A stretch of 64,000 nt of DNA from Ptiloglossa arizonensis (taxonomy: Eukaryota > Arthropoda > Insecta > Hymenoptera > Colletidae). This document shows positions 1 through 13,068 of the stretch, piece after piece. Where the stretch lies: assembly GCF_051014685.1 (NCBI RefSeq), contig NW_027478389.1, positions 744,001 through 808,000 of the forward strand, in the 5' to 3' direction. Position 1 is the first letter of the stretch, and each line of letters begins with the position of its first letter. The notes beneath the pieces are model-generated. The model saw only the letters and a program-made list of their open reading frames with translations. It ran no database searches and was not told the DNA's origin. Both the position numbers and the translations under genes were made by a program.

Positions 1-862
1 GCAATGGGAAATTCCCGAGTTCGTCAATCCCTTCGCGAGATATGGGAGTTGGAAGTTAAGGAATGGCTGAGAAATCATCAAAGTTTTCGCATGTCTGATA
101 CTCGAATCCAATAACTACACTGGCCTAGGGCAAAAATACACATACCGTTGTAATCGGGCGAGTTTCTACATTCAGATGCAACAGGAATTTGTCGAGTTCG
201 TCAATCCGTTCGCGAGATATGGGAGTTTGAAGTTAAGGAATGGTTGAGAAACCACCAAAATTTTCGCAAGTCTGATACTCGAAACCAATAACTACAATGG
301 CCTAGGGCAAAAATACACATACCGTAGTAATCGGGCGAGTTTCTGCTTTCAGATGCAATAGGAAATTCTCGAGTTCGTCAATCCGTTCGCGAGATATGGA
401 AGCTTGAAGTTAAGGAATGATTGAGAAACCATCAATATTTTCGCAAGTCTGATACTCGAAACCAATAACTGGAATGGCCTGGGGGAAAAGTACACGCACC
501 ATTGTAATCGGGCGAGTTTCTACTTTCAGATGCAACAGGAATTTCTCGAGTTCGTCAATCCGTTCGCGAGATATGGGAGTGTTAAGTTAAGGAATGGTTG
601 AGAAACCATCAAAATTTTCGCTGGTCTGATACTCGAAACCAATAACTGGAATGGCCTAGGGGAAAAGTACACACACCATTGTAATCGGGCGAGCTTCTGC
701 TTTCTGATGCCATAGGAAATTCTCGAGTTCGACAATCCGTTCGCGAGATATGGGAGTGTTAAGTTAAGGAATGGTTGAGAAACCATCAAAATTTTCGCAA
801 GTCTGATACTCGAAACCAATAACTACAAAGGCCTAGGGGAAAAGTACACATACCGTTGTAAT
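1..862. repeat. 6-monomer duplication, copy 1
   Basis: This stretch repeats at 1,063-1,920 with an offset of 1,062 then 1,061 bp (six monomers; one base lost near ttggatttaagc). Shared private variants include gcttctgctttctgatgccat or its close form, gttcgacaatcc and the gggggaaaag/cacgcacc monomer. The copy is cut by the window start, so its true left end is unknown. Confidence 0.8.
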
Positions 863-1062
863 CGTGCGAGTTTCTACTTTCAGATGCAACAGGAATTTCT
901 CGAGTTCGTCAATCCGTTCGCGAGATATGGGAGTTTGAAGTTAAGGAATGGTTGAGAAACCATCACAATTTTCGAAAGTCTGATACTCGAAACCAATAAC
1001 TACCACGGCCCAGGGCAAAAATACACATACCGTTGTAATCGGGCGAGTTTCTGCTTTCAGAT

Positions 1063-1920
1063 GCAATAGGAAATTCCCGAGTTCGTCAATCCGTTCGCGA
1101 GATATGGGAGTTGGATTTAAGCAATGGTTGAGAAATCATCAAAGTTTTCGCAAGTCTGATACTCGAATCCAATAACTACACTGGCCTAGGGCAAAAATAC
1201 ACATACCGTTGTAATCGGGCGAGTTTCTACTTTCAGATGCAACAGGAATTTGTCGAGTTCGTCAATCCGTTCGCGAGATATGGGAGTTTGAAGTTAAGGA
1301 ATGGTTGAGAAACCATCAAAATTTTCGCAAGTCTGATACTCGAAACCAATAACTACAATGGCCTAGGGCAAAAATACACATACCGTAGTAATCGGGCGAG
1401 TTTCTGCTTTCAGATGCAAAAGGAAATTCTCGAGTTCGTCAATCCGTTCGCGAGATATGGAAGTTTGAAGTTAAGGAATGATTGAGAAGCAATCAAAATT
1501 TTCGCAAGTCTGATACTCGAAACCAATAACTGGAATGGCCTGGGGGAAAAGTACACGCACCATTGTAATCGGGCGAGTTTCTACTTTCAGATGCAACAGG
1601 AATTTCTCGAGTTCGTCAATCCGTTCGCGAGATATGGGAGTGTTAAGTTAAGGAATGGTTGAGAAACCATCAAAATTTTCGCTGGTCTGATACTCGAAAC
1701 CAATAACTGGAATGGCCTAGGGGAAAAGTACACATACCGTTGTAATCGGGCGAGTTTCTGCTTTCTGATGCCATAGGAAATTCTCGAGTTCGACAATCCG
1801 TTCGCGAGATATGGGAGTGTTAAGTTAAGGAATGGTTGAGAAACCATCAAAATTTTCGCAAGTCTGATACTCGAAACCAATAACTACAAAGGCCTAGGGG
1901 AAAAGTACACATACCGTTAT
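1063..1920. repeat. 6-monomer duplication, copy 2
   Basis: Second copy of the block at 1-862. It differs by scattered substitutions, for example gcaaaagg for gcaatagg near 1,417 and agaagcaatc for agaaaccatc near 1,486. Co-linearity fades after about 1,920, where the next monomer has gggtgactttc and cacacgcaac. Confidence 0.8.
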
Positions 1921-4246
1921 AATCGGGTGACTTTCTACTTTCACACGCAACAGGAATTTCTCGAGTTCGTCAATCCGTTCGCGGGATATGGGAATTTGAA
2001 GTTAAGGAATGGTTGAGAAACCATCAAAATTTTCGTTGGTCTGATACTCGAAACCAATAACTGGAATGGCCTAGGGGAAAAGTACACACACCATTGCAAT
2101 CGGGCGAGTTTCTACTTTCAGATGCAACAGGAATTTCTCGAGTTCGTCAATCCGTTCGCAAGATATGGGAGTTTGAATTTAAGGAATGGTTGAGAAACCA
2201 TCAAAATATTCGCAAGTCTGATACACGAAGCCAATAACTACAATGGCCTAGGGCAAAAATACACATACCGTTGTAATCGGGCGAGTTTCTGCTTTCAGAT
2301 GCAATAGGAAATCCTCGATTTCGTCAATCCGTTCGCGAGATATGGAAGTTTGAAGTTAAGGAATGATTGAGAAACCATCAAAATTTTCGCAAGTCTGATA
2401 CTCGAAACCAATAACTGGAATGGCCTGGGGGAAAAGTACACACACCGTTGTAATCGGGCGAGTTTCTGATTTCAGATACAATAGGAAATTCTCGTGTTCG
2501 TCAATCCGTTCGCGAGAAATGGTAGTGTGAAAATAAGGAATGGATGAGAAACCGTCAAAATTTTCGCAAGTCTGATACTCGAAACCAATAACTACAAAGG
2601 CCTAGGGGAAAAATACACATACCGTTGTAATCGGGAGACATTCTACTTCCACATGCAACAGGAATTTCTGGAGTTTGTCAATCCGTTCGCGAGATATGGG
2701 AGTTTGAAGTTAAGGAATGGTTGAGCAACCATCAAAATTTTCGCTGGTTTGATACTCGAAACCAATAACTGGAATGGCCTAGGGGAAAAGTACGCACACC
2801 ATTGTAAACGGGCGAGTTTCTACTTTCAGATACAACACGAATTTCTCGAGTTAGTCAATCCGTTCGCGAGATATGGGAGTTTGAAGTTAAGGAATGGTTG
2901 AGAAACCATTACAATTTTCGCAAGACTGATACTCGAAACCAATAACTACTATGGCCTAGGGCAAAAATACTCATACCGTTGCAATCGGGCGAGTTTCTGC
3001 TTTCAGATGCAATAGGAAATTCTCGAGTTCGTCAATCCGTTCGCGAGATATGGAAGTGTGAAGTTAAGGAATGGTTGAGAAACCATCAAAATTTCGCAAG
3101 TCTAATACTCGAAACCAATAACTGGCATGGCCTAGGGGAAAAGTACACATACCATTGTAATCGGGCGAGTTTCTACTTTCAGATGCAACAGGAATTTCTC
3201 GAGTTCGTCAATCCTTTCGCGAGATATGGGAGTTTGAAGTTAAGGAATGGTTGAGAAACCATCAAAATTTTCGCAAGTCTGATACTCGAAACCAATAACT
3301 ACAAATGCCTAGGGGAAAAATACACATACCATTGTAATCGGGCGTGATTCTACTTTCACATGCAACAGGAATTTCTCGGGTTCGTCAATGCGTTCGCGAG
3401 ATATGGGAGTTTGAAGTTAAGGAATGCTTGAGAAACCATCAAAATTTTCGCTGGTCTGATACACGAAGCCAATAACTACAATGGCCTAGGGCAAAAATAC
3501 ACATACCGTTGTAATCGGGCGAGTTTCTGCTATCAGATGCAATAGGAAATTCACGAGTTCGTCAATTCGTTCGCGAGATATGGAAGTGTGAAAATAAGGA
3601 ATGGTTGAGAAACCATCAAAATTTTCGCAAGTCTGATACTCGAAACCAATAACTACAAAGGCCTAGGAGAAAAATACACATACCGTTGTAATCGGGCGAC
3701 TTTCTACTTTCACATGCAACAGGAATTTCTTGAGTTCGTCAATCCGTTCGCGGGATATGGAAGTGTGAATTTAAGGAATGGTTGAGAAACCATCAAAATT
3801 TTCGCAAGTCTGATACTCGAAACCAATAACTGGAATGGCCTAGGGGAAAAGTACACATACCGTTCCAATCGGGCGACATTCTACTTCCACATGCAACAGG
3901 AATTTCTCGAGTTCGTCAATCCGTTCGCGAAATATGGGAATTTGAAGTTAAGGAATGGTTGAGAAACCATCAAAATTTTCGCTGGTCTGATACTCGAAAC
4001 CAATAACTGGAATGGCCTAGGGCAAAAATACACATACCGATGTAATCGGGCGAGTTTCTACTTTCAGATGCAACAGGAATTTGTCGAGTTCGTCAATCCG
4101 TTCGCGAGATATGGGAGTTTGAAGTCAAGGAATGGTTGAGAAACCATCACAATTTTCGAAAGTGTGATACTCGAATCCAATAACTACCACGGCCCAGGGC
4201 CAAAATACACATACCGTTGTAATCGGAAGAGTTTCTGCTTTCAGAT

Positions 4247-5075
4247 GCAATGGGAAATTCCCGAGTTCGTCAATCCGTTCGCGAGATATGGGAGTTGGAA
4301 GTTAAGGAATGGCTGAGAAATCATCAAAGTTTTCGCAAGTCTGATACTCGAATCCAATAACTACACTGGCCTAGTGCAAAAATACACATACCGTTGTAAT
4401 CGGGCGAGTTTCTACTTTCAGATGCAACAGGAATTTGTCGAGTTCGTCAATCCGTTCGCGAGATATGGGAGTTTGAAGTTAAGGAATGGTTGAGAAACCA
4501 CCAAAATTTTCGCAAGTCTGATACTCGAAACCAATAACTACAATGGCCTAGGGCAAAAATACACATACCGTAGTAATCGGGCGAGTTTCTGCTTTCAGAT
4601 GCAATAGGAAATTCTCGAGTTCGTCAATCCGTTCGCGAGATATGGAAGCTTGAAGTTAAGGAATGGTTGAGAAACCATCAAAGTTTTCGCTGGTCTGATA
4701 CTCGAAACCAATAACTGGAATGGCCTAGGGCAAAAATACACATACCGATGTAATCGGGCGAGTTTCTACTTTCAGATGCAACAGGAATTTGTCGAGTTCG
4801 TCAATCCGTTCGCGAGATATGGGAGTTTGAAGTTAAGGAATGATTGAGAAACCATCAATATTTTCGCAAGTCTGATACTCGAAACCAATAACTGGAATGG
4901 CCTGGGGGAAAAGTACACGCACCATTGTAATCGGGCGAGTTTCTACTTTCAGATGCAACAGGAATTTCTCGAGTTCGTCAATCCGTTCGCGAGATATGGG
5001 AGTGTTAAGTTAAGGAATGGTTGAGAAACCATCAAAATTTTCGCTGGTCTGATACTCGAAACCAATAACTGGAAT
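4247..5075. repeat. Partial third copy of the left 6-monomer block, with one extra monomer
   Basis: 4,247-4,664 matches 1-418 (offset 4,246), including the private gcaatgggaaattcccg and the HindIII-site variant ggaagcttgaag. After 4,841 the match resumes at offset 4,423, so exactly one 177-bp monomer (about 4,664-4,840) is extra here. This shows the block was copied at a distance of about 24 monomers and then gained or lost single monomers. Confidence 0.75.
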
Positions 5076-5234
5076 GGCCTACGGCAAAAATACACATACC
5101 GTTGTAATCGGGCGAGTTTCTGCTTTCAGATGCAATAGTAAATTCTCGAGTTGGTCAATCCGTTCGCGAGATATGGGAGTGTGAATTTACGGAATGGTTG
5201 AGAAACCATCAAAATTTTCGCAAGTCTGATACTC

Positions 5235-6119
5235 GAAACCAATAACTACAATGGCCTAGGGGAAAAATACACACACCATTGTAATCGGGCGAGTTTCTGC
5301 TTTCAGATGCAATAGTAAATTCTCGAGTTGGTCAATCCGTTCGCGAGATATGGGAGTGTGAATTTACGGAATGGTTGAGAAACCATCAAAATTTTCGCAA
5401 GTCTGATACTCGAAACCAATAACTGGAATGGCATAGGGGAAAAGTACACATACCATTGTAATCGGGCGAGTTTCTACTTTCAGATGCAACAGGAATTTCT
5501 CGAGTTCGTCAATCCGTTCGCGAGAAATGGGAGTTTGAAGTTAAGGAATGGTTGAGAAATCATCAAAATTTTCGCAAGTCTGATACTCGAATCCATTAAC
5601 TACTATGACCTAGGGCAAAAATACACACACCGTTGTAATCGGGCGAGTTTCTGCTTTCAGATGCAATAGGAAATTCTCGAGTTCGTCAATCCGTTCGCGA
5701 GAAATGGAAGTGTGAAAATAAGGAATGGTTGAGAAACCATCAAAATTTTCGCAAGTCTGATACTCGAAACCAATACCTGGAATGGCCTAGGGGAAAAGTA
5801 CACATACCATTGTAATCGGGCGAGTTTCAACTTTCAGATGAAACAGGCATTTCTCGAGTTCGTCAATCCGTTCGCGAGAAATGGGAGTTTGAAGTTAAGG
5901 AGTGGTTGAGAAACCATCAAAATTTTCGCAAGTCTGATACTCGAAACCAATAACTACAATGGCCTAGGGGAAAAATACACATACCGTTGTAATCGGGCGA
6001 GTTTCTGCTTTCAGATGCAATAGGAAATTCTCGAGTTGGTCAATCCGTTCGCGAGATATGGAAGTGTGAATTTAAGGAATGGTTGAGAAACCATCAAAAT
6101 TTTCGCAAGTCTGATACTC
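5235..6119. repeat. 5-monomer (885-bp) duplication, copy 1
   Basis: The diagnostic atccattaactactatgacc lies at 5,591 here and 6,476 in the next copy, an offset of exactly 885 bp (5 x 177). The neighbouring aatagtaaattctc/gagttggtc/tttacgg monomer is also repeated. Confidence 0.8.
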
Positions 6120-6830
6120 GAAACCAATAACTACAATGGCCTAGGGGAAAAATACACATACCATTATAATCGGGCGAGTTTCTGCTTTCAGATGCAATAG
6201 TAAATTCTCGAGTTGGTCAATCCGTTCGCGAGATATGGGAGTGTGAATTTACGGAATGGTTGAGAAACCATCAAAATTTTCGCAAGTCTGATACTCGAAA
6301 CCAATAACTGGAATGGCATAGGGGAAAAGTACACATACCATTGTAATCGGGCGAGTTTCTACTTTCAGATGCAACAGGAATTTCTCGAGTTCGTCAATCC
6401 GTTCGCGAGAAATGGGAGTTTGAAGTTAAGGAATGGTTGAGAAATCATCAAAATTTTCGCAAGTCTGATACTCGAATCCATTAACTACTATGACCTAGGG
6501 CAAAAATACACATACCGTTGTAATCGGGCGAGTTTCTGCTTTCAGATGCAATAGGAAATTCTCGAGTTCGTCAATCCGTTCGCGAGAAATGGAAGTGTGA
6601 AAATAAGGGAATGGTTGAGAAACCATCAAATTTTCGCAAGTCTGATACTCGAAACCAATACCTGGAATGGCCTAGGGGAAAAGTACACATACCATTGTAA
6701 GCGGGCGAGTTTCAACTTTCAGATGCAACAGGAATTTCTCGAGTTCGTCAATCCGTTCGCGAGAAATGGGAGTTTGAAGTTAAGGAATGGTTGAGAAGCC
6801 ATCAAATTTTCGCAAGTCTGATACACGAAA
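6120..6830. repeat. 5-monomer (885-bp) duplication, copy 2 (truncated match)
   Basis: Second copy of the block at 5,235. Its last part runs into a stretch rich in 1-bp deletions starting near 6,600, after which the co-linear match is lost. Confidence 0.75.
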
Positions 6831-7735
6831 CAATAACTACAATGGCCTAGGGAAAAATACACATACCATTGTAATCGGGCGAGATTCTACTTTCAGATGC
6901 AACAGGAATTCTCGAGTTCGTCAATCCGTTCGCGAGATATGGGAGTTGAAGTTAAGGAATGCTTGAGAAATCATTCAAATTTTCGCAAGACTGATACTCG
7001 AAACCAATAACTACTATGGCCTAGGGCAAAAATACACATACCGTTGCAATCGGGCGAGTTTCTGCTTTCAGATGCAATAGGAATTTCTCGGGTTCGTCAA
7101 TGCGTTCGCGAGATATGGAGTTTGAAGTTAAGGAATGCTTGAGAAACCATCAAAATTTTCGCAAGTCTGATACTCGAAACCAATAACTACAAAGGCCTAG
7201 GAAGAAAATACACATACCGTTGTAATCGGGCGACTTTCTACTTTCACATGCAACAGGATTTTCTTGAGTTCGTCAATCCGTTCGCGGATATGGGAGTTTG
7301 AAATTAAGGAATGGTTGAGAAACCATCAAAATTTTCGCAAGTCTGATACTCGAAACCAATAACCACAATGACCTAGGGGAAAAATACAAATACCGTTGCA
7401 ATCGGGCGAGTTTCTGCTTTCAGATGCAATAGGAAATTCTCGAGTTGGTCAATCCGTTCGCGAGATATGGAAGTGTGAATTTAAGGAATGGTTGAGAAAC
7501 CATCAAAATTTCGCAAGTCTGATACTCGAAACCAATAACTGGAATGGCCTAGGGGAAAAGTACACATACCGTTGCAATCGGGCGAGTTTCTGCTTTCAGA
7601 TGCATAGGAAATTCTCGAGTTCGTCAATCCGTTCGCGAGATATGGAAGTGTGAAGTTAAGGAATGTTGAGAAACCATCAAAATTTTCGCAAGTCTGATAC
7701 TCGAAACCAATAACTGGAATGGCTAGGGGAAAGTA
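6597..7735. other. Patch dense in single-base indels
   Basis: Within about 1.1 kb at least ten monomer landmarks lose one base, mostly in short runs. Examples: tcaaattttcg for tcaaaattttcg, gaaacaataac, ctagggaaaaat, ggaattctcg, gagttgaag, atatggagttt, cgcggatatgg, caaaatttcgc, gatgcataggaa, gaatgttgag and atggctaggggaaagt. There is one inserted g (aataagggaatgg). Elsewhere in the array such indels are rare. Most likely this is locally unpolished assembly, although true local decay is possible. The indels create three spurious reading frames in this patch. Confidence 0.8.
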
Positions 7736-8224
7736 CACATACCATTGTAATCGGGCGAGGTTCAACTTTCAGATGCAACAGGAATTTCTCGAGTTCGTCA
7801 ATCCGTTCGCGAGATATGGAAGTGTGAAAATAAGGAATGGTTGAGAAACCATCAAAATTTTCGCAAGTCTGATACTCGAAACCAAAAACTACAAAGGCCT
7901 AGGAGAAAAATACACATACCGTTGTAATCGGGCGACTTTCTACTTTCACATGCAAGACGAATTTCTCGAGTTCGTCAATCCGTTCGCGGGATATGGGAGT
8001 TTGAAGTTAAGGAATGGTTGAGAAACCATCAAAATTTTCGCAAGTCTGATACTCGAAACAAATAACTGGAATGGCCTAGGGGAAAAGTACACATACCATT
8101 GTAATCGGGCGAGATTCTACTTTCACATGCAACAGGAATTTCTCGGGTTCGTCAATGCGTCCGCGAGATATGGGAGTTTGAAGTTAAGGAATGCTTGAGA
8201 AACCATCAAAATTTTCGCTGGTCT

Positions 8225-9286
8225 GATACACGAAGCAAATAACTACAATGGCCTAGGGCAAAAATACAAATACCGTTGTAATCGGGCGAGTTTCTGCTAT
8301 CAGATGCAATAGGAAATTCACGAGTTCGTCAATCCGTTCGCGAGATATGGAAGTGTGAAAATAAGGAATGGTTGAGAAACCATCAAAATTATCGCAAGTC
8401 TGATACTCGAAACCAATAACTACAAAGGCCTAGGAGAAAAATACACATACCGTTGTAATCGGGCGACTTTCTACTTTCACATGCAACAGGAATTTCTTGA
8501 GTTCGTCAATCCGTTCGCGGGATATGGGAGTTTGAAATTAAGGAATGGTTGAGAAACCATCAAAATTTTCGCAAGTCTGATACTCGAAACCAATAACTAC
8601 AAAGGCCTCTGGGGGAAACACACATATCTTTGTAATCGGGCGAGTTTCTAATTTCAGATGCAATAGGAATTTCTAGCGTTCGTCAATCCATTCGCGAGAT
8701 ATGGGAGTTTGAAGTTAAGGGATGGTTGAGAAAACATCAAAATTTTCGCAAGTCTGATACTCGAAACCAATAACTGGAATGGCCTAGGGCAAAAGTACAC
8801 ATACCGTCCCAATCGGGCGACTTTCTACTTTCACATGCAACAAGAATTTCTCGAGTTCGTCAATCCGTTCGCGAGATATGGAAGTGTGAATTTAAGGAAT
8901 GGTTGAGAAACCATCAAAATTTTCGCAAGTCTGATACTCGAAACCCATAACTGGAATGGCCTAGGGTAAAAGTACACATACCATTGTAGTCGGGCGAGTT
9001 TCAACTTTCAGATGCAACAGGAATTTCTCGGGTTCGTCAATGCGTTCGCGAGATATGGGAGTTTGAAATTAAGGAATGCTTGAGAAATCATCCAAATTTT
9101 CGCAAGTCTGATACTCGAATCCAATAACTACTATGGCCTTGGGCAAAAATACACATACCGTTGTAATCGGGCGAGTTTCTGCTTTCAGATGCAAAAGGAA
9201 ATTCTCGAGTTCGTCAATCCGTTCGCGAGATATGGAAGTTTGAAGTTAAGGAATGCTTGAGAAACCATCAAAATTTTCGCTGGTCT
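8225..9286. repeat. 6-monomer (1,062-bp) duplication, copy 1
   Basis: The gatacacgaagc monomer at 8,225 recurs at 9,287, and the G-run marker monomer at about 8,606 recurs at 9,668; both offsets are 1,062 bp (6 x 177). The first G-run marker of the window is here and carries a private change (cctctgggggaaaca). This block forms the border between the left zone and the main HOR region. Confidence 0.75.
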
Positions 9287-9830
9287 GATACACGAAGCCA
9301 ATAACTACAATGGCCTATGGCAAAAATACACACACCGTTGTAATCGGGCGAGTTTCTGCTATCAGATGCAATAGGAAATTCACGAGTTCGTCAATTCGTT
9401 CGCGAGATATGGAAGTGTGAAAATAAGGAATGGTTGAGAAACCATCAAAATTTTCGCAAGTCTGATACTCGAAACCAATAACTACAAAGGCCTAGGAGAA
9501 AAATACACATACCGTTGTAATCGGGCGACTTTCTACTTTCACATGCAACAGGAATTTCTTGAGTTCGTCAATCCGTTCGCGGGATATGGGAGTTTGAAAT
9601 TGAGGAATGGTTGAGAAACCATCAAAATTTTCGCAAGTCTGATACTCGAAACCAATAACTACAAAGGCCTAGGGGGGAAACACACATATCTTTGTAATCG
9701 GGCGAGTTTCTAATTTCAGATGCAATAGGAATTTCTAGCGTTCGTCAATCCGTTCGCGAGATATGGGAGTTTGAAGTTAAGGGATGGTTGAGAAAACATC
9801 AAAATTTTCGCAAGTCTGATACTCGAAACC
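9287..9830. repeat. 6-monomer duplication, copy 2 (partial)
   Basis: Continues the match to 8,225 onward through the gacttt/cttgag monomer and the G-run marker monomer, ending about 9,830. It overlaps the start of the 3,539-bp HOR at 9,530. Confidence 0.7.
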
Positions 9831-12800
9831 AATAACTGGAATGGCCTAGGGGAAAAGTACACATACCATTGTAGTCGGGCGAGTTTCTACTTTCAGAAGC
9901 AACAGGAATTTCTCGAGTTCGTCAATCCGTTCGCGAGAAATGGGAGTTTGAAGTTAAGGAATGGTTGAGAAATCATCAAAATTTTCGCAAGTCTGATACT
10001 CGAATCCATTAACTACTATGGCCTAGGGCAAAAATACACATACCGTTGTAATCGGGCGAGTTTCTGCTTTCAGATGCAATAGGAAATTCTCGAGTTCGTC
10101 AATCCGTTCGCGAGAAATGGAAGTGTGAAAATAAGGAATGGTTGAGAAACCATCAAAATTTTCGCAAGTCTGATACTCGAAACCAATAACTGGAATGGCC
10201 TAGGGGAAAAGTACACATACCATTGTAATCGGGCGAGTTTCAACTTTCAGATGCAACAGGAATTTCTCGAGTTCGTCAATCCGTTCGCGGGAAATGGGAG
10301 TTTGAAGTTAAGGAATGGTTGAGAAACCATCAAAATTTTCGCAAGTCTGATACACGAAACCAATAACTACAATGGCCTAGGGGAAAAATACACATACCAT
10401 TGTAATCGGGCGAGATTCTACTTTCACATGCAACAGGAATTTCTCGGGTTCGTCAATGCGTTCGCGAGATATGGGAGTTTGAAGTTAAGGAATGCTTGAG
10501 AAATCATCCAAATTTTCGCAAGTCTGATACTCGAATCCAATCACTACTATGGCCTTGGGCAAAAATACACATACCGTTGTAATCGGGCGAGTTTCTGCTT
10601 TCAGATGCAATAGGAAATTCTCGAGTTCGTCAATCCGTTCGCGAGATATGGAAGTTTGAAGTTAAGGAATGCTTGAGAAACCATCAAAATTTTCGCAGGT
10701 CTGATACTCGAAACCAACAACTGGAATGGCCTAGGGGAAAAGTACACACACCGTTGTAATCGGGCGAGTTTCTGCTATCAGATGCAATAGGAAATTCTCG
10801 AGTTCGTCAATCCGTTCGCGAGATATGGAAGTGTGAAAATAAGGAATGGTTGAGAAACCATCAAAATTTTCGCAAGTCTGATACACGAAACCAATAACTA
10901 CAAAGGCCTAGGAGAAAAATACACATACCGTTGTAATCGGGCGTCTTTCTACTTCCACATGCAACAGGAATTTCTCGAGTTCGTCAATCCGTTCGCGGGA
11001 TATGGGAGTTTGAAGTTAAGGAATGGTTGAGAAACCATCACAATTTTCGCTGGTCTGATACTCGAAACCAATAACTGGAATGGCCTAGGGGAAAAGTACA
11101 CATACCATTGTAATCGGGCGAGTTTCTACTTTCAGATGCAACAGGAATTTCTCGAGTTCGTCAACCCGTTCGCGAGATATGGGAGTTTGAAGTTAAGGAA
11201 TGGTTGAGAAACCATCAAAATTTTCGCAAGTCTGATACTCGAAACCAATAACTACAAAGGCCTTGGGGAAAAATACACATACCGTTGTAATCGGGCGAGT
11301 TTCTACTTCCACATGCAACAGGAATTTCTCGAGTTCGTCAATCCGTTCGCGAGGTATGGGAGTTTGAAGTTAAGGAATGGTTGAGATACCATCAAATTTT
11401 CGCTGGTCTAATACTCGAAACCGATAACTGGAATGGCCTAGGGGAAAAATACACACACCATTGTAATCGGGCGGGTTTCTACTTTCAGGTACAATAAGAA
11501 TTTCTCGAGTTCGTCAATCTGTTCGCGGGATATGGGAATTTGCAGTTAAGAAATGGCTGAGAAATCATCAAAATTTTCGCAAGTCTGATACTCGAAACCA
11601 ATAACTACAAAGGCCTAGGGGGGAAACACACATATCTTTGTAATCGGGCGAGTTTCTAATTTCAGATGCAGTAGGAATTTCTAGCGTTCGTCAATCCGTT
11701 CGCGAGATATGGGAGTTTGAAGTTAAGGGAAGGTTGAGAAACCATCAAAATTTTCGCAAGTCTGATACTCGAAACCAATAACTGGAATGGCCTAGGGGAA
11801 AAGTACACATACCGTTGCAATCGGGCGACTTTCTACTTTCACATGCAACAGGAATTTCTCGAGTTCGTCAATCCGTTCGCGAGATATGGGAGTTTGAAGT
11901 TAAGGAATGGTTGAGAAACCATCAAAATTTTCGCAAGTCTGGTACTCGAAACCAATAACTACAATGGCCTAGGGGAAAAATACACATACCGTTGTAATCG
12001 GGCGAGTTTCTGCTTTCAGATGCAATAGGAAATTCTCGAGTTGGTCAATCCGTTCGCGAGATATGGGAGTTTGAAGTTAAGGAATGCTTGAGAAACCATC
12101 AAAATTTTCGCAAGTCTGACACTCGAAACCAATAACTGGAATGGCCTAGGGGAAAAGTACACATACCATTGTAATCGGGCGAGTTTCTAATTTCAGATGC
12201 AATAGGAATTTCTAGCGTTCGTCAATCCGTTCGCGAGATATGGGAGTTTGAAGTTAAGGGATGGTTGAGAAACCATCAAAATTTTCGCAAGTCTGACACT
12301 CGAAACCAATAACTGGAATGGCCTAGGGGAAAAGTACACATACCATTGTAATCGGGCGAGTTTCTACTTTTAGATGCAACAGGAATTTCTCGAGTTCGTC
12401 AATCCGTTCGCGAGAAATGGGAGTTTGAAGTTAAGGAATGGTTGAGAAATCATCAAAATTTTCGCAAGTCTGATGCTCGAAACCAATAACTGGAATGGCC
12501 TAGGGGAAAAGTACACATACCGTCCCAATCGGGCGACTTTCTACTTTCACATGCAACAGGAATTTCTCGAGTTCGTCAATCCGTTCGCGAGATATGGAAG
12601 TGTGAATTTAAGGAATGGTTGAGAAACCATCAAAATTTTCGCAAGTCTGATACTCGAAACCAAAAACTACAAAGGCCTAGGAGAAAAATACACATACCGT
12701 TGTAATCGGGCGACTTTCTACTTTCACATGCAACAGGAATTTCTCGAGTTCGTCAATCCGTTCGCGGGATATGGGAGTTTGAAGTTAAGGAATGCTTGAG

Positions 12801-13068
12801 AAACCATCAAAATTTTCGCAAGTCTGACACTCGAAACCAATAACTGGAATGGCCTAGGGGAAAAGTACACATACCATTGTAATCGGGCGAGATTCTACTT
12901 TCACATGCAACAGGAATTTCTCGGGTTCGTCAATGCGTTCGCGAGATATGGGAGTTTGAAGTTAAGGAATGCTTGAGAAATCATCCAAATTTTCGCAAGT
13001 CTGATACTCGTATCCAATAACTACTATGGCCTTGGGCAAAAATACACATACCGTTGTAATCGGGCGAG
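9530..13068. repeat. 20-monomer HOR (3,539 bp), copy 1
   Basis: The private string gtagtcgggcgag with agaagcaac recurs with an exact 3,539-bp offset (ggcc landmarks at 9,843, 13,382 and 16,921). 3,539 is 20 x 177 minus 1; the missing base is in the 176-bp monomer with ataccatcaaattttcg near 11,391. Copy 1 differs from copies 2 and 3 at a few sites: cacacaccg near 10,746, aatcactac near 10,540, ttaagggaagg near 11,725 and ttcagatgcaatagg near 12,015. Confidence 0.9.

Larger units (their letters stand above)
1..8224. repeat. Left heterogeneous zone of the satellite array
   Basis: About 46 monomers with many private variants, such as gggggaaaag with cacgcacc, tgtcgag, cccgag and aatcggaaga. The G-run marker monomer found everywhere to the right is absent. 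Repeated units here are short (5- and 6-monomer blocks) rather than 20- to 26-mer HORs. Between 2,061 and 4,246 I see ordinary monomers in no clear higher-order order, including the gatacacgaagcc subtype. Inference: this is either an older, less recently homogenised part of the array or a different HOR family next to the main one. Confidence 0.75.

Noticed and set aside
526..819. 97-codon minus-strand reading frame, repeated at 1,587-1,880
   Set aside because: Both lie wholly in satellite monomers and are copies of the same 6-mer duplication. The encoded sequence repeats itself with the 59-codon period of the array, and no gene context exists.
2979..3254. 91-codon plus-strand reading frame, and similar ones at 6,597-6,794 and 7,396-7,653
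   Set aside because: Each depends on a 1-bp deletion such as caaaatttcgc that shifts past the usual tga in ggttgag. They are by-products of indels in satellite DNA.
7481..7765. 94-codon minus-strand reading frame
   Set aside because: It lies in the indel-rich patch and is opened by single-base losses; the peptide is a translation of the satellite monomer.
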